DNA of 64,000 bases, taken from NCBI RefSeq assembly GCF_910592395.1, contig NC_088321.1, positions 2,420,001-2,484,000 on the forward strand, read 5' to 3'. The notes beneath the pieces were generated by a model, which ran no database searches, had not been told where the DNA came from, and saw only the letters and a program-made list of their open reading frames with translations. This stretch comes from Lineus longissimus. Its lineage: Eukaryota; Nemertea; Pilidiophora; Heteronemertea; Lineidae. The translations under genes were made by a program, and so were the position numbers. Positions within the stretch are counted from its first letter, which is position 1; every line of letters starts with the position of its first letter. Positions 13,701 to 21,799 of the stretch are shown here, piece after piece.

Positions 13701-16700
13701 CAGCTACACAACAAAGCAGCAGTAGCTCCAGGAATAAATCACTGTTCACTTCAGCTTCGTAATCGATTGTACCCCCACTTTATTGTGTTTTGTGTGGTGT
13801 TCCTATTCAATCAACGATGTAAGGCCTTATTATGTTGGTTTTAATTGAGAAGGTGCATTATAAGCGGCCTGCGAAATACCGACAAAATGGCGGCATGTTG
13901 TTTACGCCATGTGCAATAATCTTGGAGCTCAATGAGTACTCAGCTCGATGACGATGGCCCGCTACGCCTACGGGCTGGTACTACGGTCGTACCGTGGGAA
14001 GGAACCCAATTTTCTGCTTAAAAAGTAGTAGTCTGGTAGGCGATATTATCACTAGTTCGTTTCAGTGGTAGTCATAAGGTCTTTAGGGACTACTTTCAGA
14101 AATTAGTTCTTGAAAATTTGGCCACATTTCTGTGAAAACGATATCGGAAGTGCATGCTCTGTTCGCGATGACATCGCCGATGTATTTTGAAGTGGAGAAT
14201 TCCCACAGTATGTGCAGTGAATCGGTATGATTCTGTTCGCCTATTAAGTTTTAGTTCTACAATTCTTTCATGAGTAAAAAGTAGACATTCTAAGCAATAC
14301 AATAATGTCACTCCCATAAAAATTGATTGGAAATTGAGGGAGTACGGCATTCTGTTCGGCAACTGGCAGCGCTGAAAAAAATACATTGCATACTGTACAA
14401 TACCAAATGGCACATTTTAAAAAGCGCTCATTGGACAACGTAGGGAATCACCAGAAATGACGTCATCGCTGGTCTAAATAGAAAACTACGGTGGCGCAGT
14501 AGAGCGCAAGAAAAGGTTTAGCATTAACTTCGTCATGCAAGCTTCAGCAACAAAACGATTTCTCATGAATGATTTCTTGATCATCATCAGCTTGTTTTCC
14601 CCTGATAGATAAAAAAATGATTTACAATTTCCATCAAAGTTTTCTATTTTGTGTATAGTCACATGTTATTTAACTGGCAAGGAGCCAAGCATTTTTGTAT
14701 ATTCGCGGGAAAATACTTCGTACTTGTAAACGAGGCTATGACAATGGGTATGCTCATTCAGGGCATAAATTTCATGTTTCGGTAAATATTTTCATACGAT
14801 GATTTCACCCGAATTATGATCAGGATTGAGGAATGAACAGTGGCATAATTATGTCAACCAAAAACATTGGTACCGTAGTGAACGCAAAAGGATATCAAAT
14901 ACCATGGAGCATGCCATTTTCATGCATAATGAACTAAACACCGGGAAGATATTAATGATATTAACTCAGCTCAGCCCTTGGGCCTCTTGTTGTTATAGCA
15001 AGGAGCACTAATCCTTTGCTAAGAATGAGCGGTAAGCTTGCCTTTAGCGGAAGCAACTCACATGTGGCCAATAACATCAATGCCGTGTGTGCAAAGGCAG
15101 GCACCTCTAAATATGATATCATGAACATATATTTAAACAAACATGATTTTCTTAGACACGCAAATGTCAATCTGACTGACACAGCCAATGTCATCAAGGA
15201 CATGATCAGCCTACCTGACCACAGAGACCACGCATTTTTGATAACGACGAAATTAATTATATGAGGAGGTTTCCAGCTACCGTTTTATGGAGTTTTCTAG
15301 CAGCAGAAACTTCAAGAACCGTGAAGTCGAGTTGGAGCAGGTAAAGTAGTTTAGTTATTTAGTACCTTTACCAGGTCAAAAAAAAACAGCGATTAATATT
15401 TTTCTTAGCAAGAAATTATAAGAAAAAAATTGCCAAGAAAGTAATTACTTTTAAAAATCTTACAAGATCTTACAATGATTAATATTGGTAAGAAATTAAT
15501 TGGTAAGAAATTAACAAGAATATAATGGACGCTAGTTTTCTATTCTATTCTATCTAAGAGGAAGTCAAGGCTGCAATCATTGCTCTTCAAAACAATCGTG
15601 CTGCCGGCCCAGGCGGTATTAACAGCGAGCTATCCAAACACTCGAAGAACATCGTCTCCTACCCACTGGCCAAGACCATCAATTCATTCTTTGAACACCA
15701 CATTTCAATCGCGACACTAGGAGAAGGTACACTTATCTCACTGCCCAAGCCAAAAAAGCCCCCCCCCCCCCCGGACCACCAGCTGACCAGCCAATTACCC
15801 TATTAAACAGCATACGTAAGATCATGTCCATCATCACAGACGCTGCGTCGCATCAGAGACAAGGTCGACTGCTTCATCATCGGACCCTACTAGAGTGGTT
15901 TCAAAAGAGGCAGGAGCTGCGTAGACATCGTATGGGCCCAACGCATACTGACATCAGTGGTGATGACAAGGACACGGGACTTCCATAAGATGGGCATCGA
16001 CATGTCACGATCTATCGACACCATCAGACGAAAACGCGTCATAGATGTCCTGGTACTAGCAGGCTGCAACGATGACGAACTGGGACTTGCCCGATCACTG
16101 CTAGCAGGGACAAAGCTCAGAGTCCGGGTAGATAACGTGCTGTTTGACTCATTCGAGACCACATTTGGCTCCCCTCAAGGCGTCAGCCTATCACCTGTCC
16201 TTTTCACCTACTACCTTGCTGCTGCATGCTGCTCTCTCATCCGAGAAAGTTTCACCAGACCTAACCCTCCGGTCTCCAGTCTGGGTATGCAACTCGAAAT
16301 GGAGTATGCAGATGATGTTGACTTCCTGGACGAAGAAAAGGAACCCCTGCACCAACTCAAGTCAGTAGCAGCAGAGAGACTGAAATACAACAGCCTGTTC
16401 ATGATCGAGACAAAGACGGAGTTCAGCCATGTATACCTTGCGGAACCCACTGAACAAGATCCACACGGGAAGATTCTCCGCGACAATGAGCGCTGGCGCA
16501 GGAACAAGACTCTGGGCTCCTTACTGTGTGGCACAGCAAAAACCACATCCCGCTGCATACATGGCATCACTGCATTCCATACCCTGCCGAAACTGTGGAA
16601 CAGACGAACTAAGATCCCACTGAAGACAAGACTCCACCTCTACAAAGCCAATTGCGTATCCATAATACTCTACAACTGCAATAGCTGGGGCCGTGTAAAT

Positions 16701-19630
16701 ACCTAAAGCCATGCTAGATACGTTGGATGCTTGCCACCGCAGACACCTTCGCACCATCACATGTCACTGCTGGCCGAAAAGCCTCATCAGCACCAAGGCA
16801 CTATACGAACTGTGCAACGACGAATCTCTCTCTGCCAAGGTTGCAAAGCAAAGATGGTCGATGCTGTGCCATGTTCTTCGCATGGATCCCGACACACCTG
16901 CCCAAAGGGCACTTGACTTTGCTGTCACAGGTTCAAAGACCTATAAACTTTGCCAAGGACGACATTGCACAAACCTACTGGGTACCACACGCACAGACCT
17001 GAAACAAGCCGGACTGGGCCAACGACGCACTGCGAGACAACTCCATTGCCTACGGCAACGTGCCCATAACGAGGCCAACTGGCCGAGACTCAAGTGAAGG
17101 ACTAATTGTAGCTGCAGGTTGTCACTATAACTACTGCAGCCACAGCAAACAGTTATTATTACTATTGTTATATAGCAGCCCGGGTAGCGCAGACGCGGCA
17201 TGCCAAAATTTAACCCATTCGTCTTTTAAGGTTTTTATCACCACACATTGCACGTGTGTGTGACGAGACTAATAATATATGGGAGAGAAATCTTAAGAGT
17301 ATCTCTTCGGGATAAAGAAAGATGAATGGTATTGAAGTTATTTTCAAGTAAAGGCATTTTTTTAGGATTGACAGAAATACATTTAATCGCCAAAAACAGT
17401 AGAAACGACATATTTAAAAGTTGTGTTGTGGGAATCGAACCTGGGCAATATGTTTAACAGGCCAATGTCGTATCTATTAAGCCATGAAGAGTTCTTGTTT
17501 GTGAATTGGCCTATTATAGGCCTGGTGCATTATGCATTATGCATGAGCAATGTGCGGTTTAAATATCCATGCACATGCTCTTGACCAGTGTAGGGATTCG
17601 GACAGTATCACCAAATCACTGTCCCTATGGTTACCGAAGCGGCCAGCAGACGACACAAAATAAATTGAAAGCACATGCAGATTCAACTGCAAATATTTCC
17701 TGTCCTATGGCACTCGACAAGATTTGCTGATTGGTATTTCTAGATGACAGATTAAACACACCTGCCAATAGGTTTTTATTGATGAAGCTGTCCAGAATAA
17801 GAAGAAAACCGGTGTTTTTGTAGCTCTATGCCAAATTAATTGCGGTTGAATCCGCATCTGCTTCCAATTTATTTGGTGTCGTCTGCTAGCCGCTTCGGTA
17901 ACCGTAGCGGACAGTGATTTGCTGACACTGTCCGAATTAGGTAGGGTTAGCACTATATATTAACAGCATATGTGTATCTATTAGACAAAGAAAATCGATT
18001 GAAGGGAGCTAGCCTAGTGATGGGTAAAGCGTTTGCCTACCACGCCGTAGATCACTGGCTCGAATCCCACCCTGGGCGACATATTTTTTTAAAGCTATTC
18101 TTTCTACTTTGTATATTTTCTGCTAGAAAATGCAAGTCCTGAGATTTGTGACGTCATTGTAGCAATCATCCTGTAGAAAAAAACCTCCCGCTAGCAAGAT
18201 CCATGCTAGGTAAAGCAAGCATGTACATTGTACATACTTATAAAAAAACTGGCACATTAGAACCGTGTCAAATACATACAGACTGAACTAAAAAGCTAAA
18301 CCTGATAGATAGCATTACAAATACAACAAATCGAGAATCATCACCCTGCTGGAGAATCAATTCCATGATTGCCAAGAATCTGGCAGGCCTTCAATTCCCG
18401 CTTGATGAGCTAAGATAACGTTATTTAGTAAGGCAGGAGAATTGTGTTGTTGAATTCCTCCAGCGAAATATTGTTGTGTTCATCTGGTAATAAGATTTAT
18501 TTTCAAGGATGACTTGCATCACACTGAAAGGAAAAAGCACTGACTGCCGGTTTGTCATTGGAATTTGCGCGTGTGTGGCTTGACATATCAAATTAGGATT
18601 GTTGAATCAATAATCTTTGCGTTTATTGCACCCTCGAGATTTAAAATAGAAAAACGAATTTTTACATGCACCGTGACTCGCTAAAGTCCCCGACGTCCGA
18701 CAGAGGGCACCACGGAGTCACGGCGTATTTCTAGGCAGGATGGCACAAGTACCTCGAAATTGTCATACTGTCGATGCTACCAGATGGACACAGTTAATTT
18801 TAAAAAATTGATTGCACATTTTGGTGTTTTTTTTGTGAGACAGTTATTCTCTCAGTCCAAGCAGCACTATCGAGCACAAGCTGCCAGGTTATTTGGAAAG
18901 CCTGGTAAGATTTTCGGCAATCTTGGAAATGGCTTCCCCTCCTGAAACATACGTTGTACACTCACCAAACGCTTCTTTATTCTGTTCTTGTCATCCAATT
19001 TCTTAGCAACGACATCGGACTGTTTTTTTAGTTCATCTGAAAGTTCTTTCTGGTCGATACGGTTTTGTTCTACTTCATCGTCTTTTAGGGTTTGCTGCCC
19101 TTTTCCAATGGCTTTAAGCGCTCGAAAGCGAGTAGAAAGCTCATTAGCTTCCTCAAGCTTTTTCTTAATGACGTTTTCCTTCGATTGCTGCTCTTTAAGA
19201 CACTCGAACTTTGTTTCATCGTTGGATATTTTTTCTTTACGGACTGAAATAAAAATATTATTTCTCTATTTCTCCATTCTTCGATTATGTGTTGTGGTTT
19301 TGGCCATTGGGCATTTTTCTGAGAGAGGGCCAAATGTCGCTGCATGTGGGGGGGGGGGAGGCGGGTCAGTTCCGTGGCGTGCTGGATAGGCAATATTTTG
19401 TTACTGGGTATACCTCATGTGTGCTTGGTACCTTCAGTAGATGGATACAAGAAATATTTCATGCTGAACAACCGTATTTAATCCACACGAGCCGATCGAG
19501 GGCCCATACCAAGAAGCAAACGTAGCCATTTTGTAATTGCCACGTAGTATCATATTCAGCGGTGTCATCCCCACCCACTCATGTTCTTACCTGTCCTCAA
19601 TCGCTCCCGTCGGATGCCATCAGGACCGTA
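4603..19630 (-). CDS. multi-exon Ser/Thr protein kinase gene (partial)
   Basis: Seven minus-strand exons (19630-19591, 19243-18966, 10875-10712, 10242-10112, 9023-8866, 5119-4979, 4729-4603) each have an AG acceptor and a GT donor, and every junction keeps one open frame of 346 codons. Residues 1-106 are charged and coiled-coil-like. Residues 107-205 form a helical segment resembling a death-effector fold. Residues 220-346 are the kinase N-lobe and the start of the C-lobe: glycine loop GRGGFGTV (224-231), the AVK lysine 246, a probable alpha-C glutamate 265, HPNIIRYF, MEYMTGG, and HRDIK ending at 346. The active-site pattern suggests an active Ser/Thr kinase of MAP3K/STE or NEK type; the family is not resolved. 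I found no DFG or APE exon below 4603 and no certain start codon above 19630, so both ends are missing. Exon joining is inferred from splice signals and phase; no transcript was seen. Confidence 0.8.
4979..5119 (-). CDS. kinase gene exon f: helix C and hinge
   Basis: The acceptor is TTTCATTTTGCAG and the donor GTAAGATC. The 47 codons include VEVKIMREL (helix C with the salt-bridge glutamate), HPNIIRYF (strands 4-5) and GMEYMTG (gatekeeper Met and hinge). Both borders are in phase 0. Joined to the next exon the text reads MTGGSLAGK, the usual GGSL after the hinge of MAP3K-like and NEK-like kinases. Confidence 0.88.
5308..5385 (+). repeat. tRNA-like sequence (SINE head)
   Basis: An A-box-like GGTGGCAGAGCG is followed about 30 nt later by a B-box-like GGGTTTGATTCCC, as in a tRNA promoter. 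The acceptor and anticodon arms do not form a clean tRNA, so this is best read as the head of a tRNA-derived SINE or a tRNA pseudogene. Confidence 0.5.
7957..8052 (+). repeat. half palindrome plus flank shared with 37360-37455
   Basis: The right arm of the palindrome (TAGTCTCTCTTAAAGCACAG) and about 65 bp after it (AACCACAAACGCCC, CTTCCTGCTACCTTAAT) recur just upstream of the Kolobok-like exon at 37510. The left arm here is decayed. It lies in an intron of the kinase gene. Confidence 0.6.
8866..9023 (-). CDS. kinase gene exon e: glycine loop and catalytic lysine
   Basis: The acceptor is TATTTATTACAG and the donor GTTAGT. The product contains LGRGGFGTVHLYQ, which is the ATP-binding glycine loop, and QIAVKEI, with the strand-3 lysine. 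It ends in phase 0, and the next exon continues directly into helix C. A second donor-like GTAAGA lies 12-13 nt further along, but using it would break the phase with the next exon. Confidence 0.88.
9425..9515 (-). repeat. tRNA-like sequence (SINE head)
   Basis: On the minus strand TGGCTACATGGGTAGAGCAG (A box) is followed by GATCACTGGATCGAATCTC (B box) and a T-run. The GATCACTGG-TCGAATC part also occurs in the tRNA-like repeat at 18005, suggesting one SINE family. Confidence 0.5.
9722..9899. mobile_element. Tc1/mariner-type MITE, 178 bp
   Basis: The element begins CAGTAGAACCTC and ends GAGGTTCTACTG, flanked on both sides by TA, the target duplication of the Tc1/mariner group. Internal repeats of TCCTTAATAGAGAGG lie between the ends. 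There is no coding capacity. It sits in a kinase-gene intron. Confidence 0.85.
10112..10242 (-). CDS. kinase gene exon d: death-effector-like helices, second part
   Basis: The acceptor is TTCCTTTTCAG and the donor GTATGTG. The 131 nt continue the helical domain (SGKIEIANYDCLSGWL, then SHMIDEINETEDAI) and end with one nucleotide completed by the kinase exon as Asp. The position directly in front of the kinase domain would suit an adaptor-recruitment module, as in IRAK or RIPK proteins, where a death-fold domain is fused to a kinase. That role is inferred. Confidence 0.75.
10243..10711 (-). other. kinase gene intron, nothing else seen
   Basis: The intron between exons c and d. No repeat or exon recognised. 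Confidence 0.6.
10712..10875 (-). CDS. kinase gene exon c: death-effector-like helices, first part
   Basis: The acceptor ends ...GTATAG and the donor is GTAGGTT. The 164 nt encode an acidic, helix-prone segment ending TITDLWNILKR. The motif DLWNILKRSGKI across the next junction resembles helices 4-5 of death-effector or related death-fold domains (D-L-F-x-x-L-x-x-R-G-x-L pattern). This fold assignment is inference from pattern only. The exon begins in phase 0 and ends with two nucleotides that the next exon completes as Arg. Confidence 0.75.
11745..13286 (+). pseudogene. LINE ORF2, 5'-truncated, reverse transcriptase part
   Basis: Non-LTR retrotransposon polymerase, lying antisense in the kinase-gene intron. 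Before the RT domain there is a linker (SRSFWSRVNKLKGK). The RT motifs follow in order: MFLDASKAFDRVN, GIKKGGVLSPILF and AYVDDVVILS, then a C-terminal part with WRKCVRKLFNIPY and the DLPP motif. In-frame stops and frame changes (near 12194, 12380, 12425, 12923-13018) show it is dead. The endonuclease domain is absent, as expected of 5' truncation. It looks like the jockey/CR1-type group; the exact clade is not resolved. The last part is split off by the insertion at 13281-14992. Confidence 0.85.
13281..14992 (+). mobile_element. Helentron-like non-autonomous element, 1.7 kb, copy 1
   Basis: This matches 26416-28092 nearly base for base. It begins TTTTAGCTC, soon followed by a CGTCCGTCTGTCCGTC tract and GTGCACATTTTGTAACCGTA, a start plan shared with the 43.1-kb and 51.9-kb elements. 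It ends TCAGCTCAGCCCTTGGGCC then TCTTGTTG, with a small terminal palindrome. A 17-bp piece of the 5' hairpin present in the other copy is missing here. It interrupts the LINE at 11745-15264; the LINE frame resumes at about 14995. It encodes no recognisable protein. Confidence 0.75.
14995..15264 (+). pseudogene. C-terminal end of the interrupted LINE ORF2
   Basis: Starting right after the inserted element, the frame reads ARSTNPLLRMSGKLAFSG and then NSHVANNINAVCAKAGTSKY, and stops at 15262-15264. LINE C-termini commonly run from the DLPP motif into this type of NPL-GSNS-NNI segment. The codon phase fits the last codons before the insertion (AAA ATG TAT at about 13275-13280), so both pieces were one ORF. 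Confidence 0.75.
15555..17100 (+). pseudogene. second LINE, reverse transcriptase and C-terminal part
   Basis: A different non-LTR RT. It opens with EEVKAAIIALQNNRAAGPGG, then SGFKRGRSCVDIVWAQ. The longest intact piece (15957-16706) carries GSPQGVSLSPVLFTYYL and the catalytic MEYADDVDFL. The C-terminal part (16711-17097) has RRHLRTIT, SLSAKVAKQRWSMLCHVLRM and TPAQRALDF. Stops near 15790-15890 and 16704 break it, and a poly-C run lies at about 15762-15773. No endonuclease domain is visible, so it is 5'-truncated. The clade is not resolved. Confidence 0.8.
17400..17490 (-). repeat. tRNA-like sequence
   Basis: On minus TCATGGCTTAATAGATACG and, 36 nt later, CCAGGTTCGATTCCCAC form A and B boxes spaced as in a tRNA. 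The intervening arms are not a clean cloverleaf, so I read it as tRNA-derived rather than a working tRNA. Confidence 0.45.
17591..17940. mobile_element. long-TIR foldback MITE, about 350 bp
   Basis: About 110 bp at each end are inverted copies of each other. Both arms contain ATTCGGACAGT, AAATCACTGTCC, GGTTACCGAAGCGGC and AGCAGACGACAC. The middle (about 17705-17820) is unique. No coding capacity. Long TIRs and short interior are typical of foldback MITEs; the superfamily is unknown. Confidence 0.75.
18005..18085 (+). repeat. tRNA-like sequence (SINE head)
   Basis: TAGTGATGGGTAAAGCG (A box) is followed by GATCACTGGCTCGAATCCC (B box) and a T-rich stretch. It shares the GATCACTGG-TCGAATC region with the copy at 9425-9515. 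Confidence 0.5.
18966..19243 (-). CDS. kinase gene exon b: charged coiled-coil segment
   Basis: The acceptor is TTATTTCAG and the donor GTGAGTG. The 278 nt hold 92 codons without a stop. The product is very rich in Lys, Glu, Asp and Gln with Leu/Ile/Val spaced in heptad-like fashion, for example KKKLEEANEL and KKQSDVVAKKLDDKNRIKKR, so it probably forms a coiled coil for oligomerisation. It ends in phase 0, which matches the next recognised exon at 10875. The intron between them is about 8 kb and full of retrotransposons, so further exons inside it cannot be excluded. Confidence 0.75.
19591..19630 (-). CDS. kinase gene exon a (40 nt)
   Basis: A short exon between acceptor CTGTTTTCAG and donor GTAAGAAC. 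It reads YGPDGIRRERLRT and leaves one nucleotide. The next exon begins with the two nucleotides needed to complete that codon as valine. The exon starts in phase 0, so at least one upstream exon exists unless the start codon was missed. A possible first exon (ATG at 22745, donor after 22691) ends in phase 1 and cannot join here directly. Confidence 0.7.
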
Positions 19631-21120
19631 CTGAAAACAGATATTCGACACGCAGTATATTTAACATGTTTATATTGGTTGATTGAAATTGAAATTGTTG
19701 AAATTGAAGTTAGTGATGATAAACGCAACTATTCAGAATAAGGATGTGAATATGATTAAAAATTCAGGTGCGGTCCGATAATATAACCCATTATTAATAT
19801 TCCTATTTCAGCAACAGCAAACAAAGTCTGTTGGCAACCGAATGTTTATCAGTCAAGCACATTTGATTACATAAAGTACTTATGATGACAATGTCAGTTC
19901 AAATAAATTGACTTGTTTTGTTTTTACTGTTATTGTTTAGCTGATATTAATATCGTGATTGGATCAAAGTGGTTTGCTATTCTTTGCTGGCATATCCAGG
20001 GCACGGCTTCAACGTTTCGTCAGACGCGTTGGTGCACTATAAACCGAACGAACAGGTAGACTGTCTTTTTTTGCGTTATAACTATATCTCATTATACCAT
20101 TCAATTTAATTGTTTAGACGTCATCAGCAATCTGCAATATTGCAGTGATATGAATGACAAGTACTTCCATATCAACTTGGTTGTATCCCTCCCTTTGACT
20201 CGCGATTCACCGACTGCCCCTTCCTAACTCGTTTTATTATCCCTAACTTAACTCACTAAAAGTGTGGGCCACATCTGATCGATCGCATATCTTACTTCGC
20301 CTACTACAAGTCGTTATGGTCGTGGACTTCTGCTATTTCTGAAGATGATTTTCGAATCTTACAGTTATCCACTAATTTGAGAATGAACAACTGAAATTAG
20401 CGCAAACCAATGGAGGTTAATGACGACGCTGTAAATGAACAATCCATTTCCTGATATTGCATGCGTGAATACTCCGTTTAATTATTATATGGCTCATTTT
20501 CACCACATGCTGCACGAGAACTTGAAAACCCACGATTAGATAAAAATTCTGGAAAGACAGATGGCTTTTCATTTCTGAGAGCTGAACCAAGTCTTTGAAA
20601 TTGACAGAACATTTTCTTCCAGGTCGACTTAAAAAAACTTGTTGCGATCCGACAAAGACAGTTACAAGCTTACTTGTATAGGTCTATTACACTTAGGATA
20701 TGTAGGATAGGCCTTTCTAAAAGTTTTCATTTTCACTGCTTTATTCTTCGGAAGATCGGGCAGTGATTAAGTGAATCGAACACTTTAACTCGTTCTCATT
20801 GGTTTTCATGGACGGCACATTTCTTGTTCTTCGATACAAACACTCAAAAACCTGATATTTGCGCTGAAAGTGTGCTAATTTTCACAAACTACATCGACAT
20901 AAACACATTTTTCATACTATTACTGCTAACGCCCAGAAACCAAGCTTGTGAGTAGGCTTACATCTGATAAATGAATGCAGCACAGGGTGACTTCTAAAGT
21001 TGCGCTAAACAATAGTTATTTGGCTTGTGTCTTATATCACACTTGACAAAACCATTCAACGCCATATTGCGGCGGCCGGAATTACAACGGTATTTTCGGA
21101 AACCTATTCCCCACCGGTAT
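19631..21120. other. no gene recognised
   Basis: AT-rich non-coding DNA upstream of kinase exon a. A 28-nt exon-like stretch on minus near 20365-20392 has splice borders but no supporting phase or homology, so it is not called. Confidence 0.4.
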
Positions 21121-21123
21121 GGT

Positions 21124-21322
21124 CAATTGTGACCCACTACAGCAAAGTGAGTCGCATGTCGCTTCGAGATTGACAAGTTGAGACGGTCTGGTTGTTCATT
21201 TCACTAGAGTATGCCTTTTGTGAAATCTGAGTGTATCAATTTCTTCTATTATGTCCTGGTGTCATTTTAGGCTCATCTTCTGCGCGACATGCGACCCATT
21301 TTGCTGTGGTGGGTCACAGTTG
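21124..21322. mobile_element. MITE with 39-bp terminal inverted repeats
   Basis: The left end reads CAATTGTGACCCACTACAGC and the right end is its inverse (reverse complement CAACTGTGACCCACCACAGC). The match runs on through TCGCATGTCGC, with four differences in 39 positions. The interior is 120 bp, non-coding. Confidence 0.75.
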
Positions 21323-21682
21323 ATTGGGCAGCTTTGTTAATATCTTAATGGGCTGGGTTCAGCCACTTGTGTGCGCTTTTTAAAAGATCGCTTGCCAGTT
21401 CATCCGCTGTGCATGCTAGGTAATATCAGTGTATAGTTTTTCATAGCCCTCTGTCGGATGCTCTGATAATCAATAGTTCATCCTCAGATTCGAAAATCAC
21501 CTTTACATAATAAATAGCGGCCGACGTCTCGGCCGAGTCCAGCGCAACAAGCTAATTAAAGGAAAAAACCCGCCGAATTTCGTAATTTGACATGCCTGGG
21601 AGAGCAATAATAATATGCTTTCAGTCTGCTGAGATCGCCGGCAATACATGTAACTTGAACTATACTTTGCAGAGTGTCTTAA

Positions 21683-21790
21683 AGGCCAATACTCAAGGTT
21701 CTTTTGCCATTTTCTGTTGCTAGACCATATCAAAAGTGGACCAAACAATATTTATACAATTGATATATAAGTATGTTTTTCATTGACCTT
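21683..21790 (+). mobile_element. 5' end fragment of a TTAA-target transposon
   Basis: After a TTAA at 21679-21682 the sequence AGGCCAATACTCAAGG and the following TTTTGCCATTTTCTGTTG closely match the 5' end of the THAP element at 41281 (AGGTCATATATCAAGG, TTTGCCATTTTCTGCTG). The similarity fades after about 90 bp. No matching right end was found nearby. Confidence 0.6.
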
Positions 21791-21799
21791 TTCAATGTT

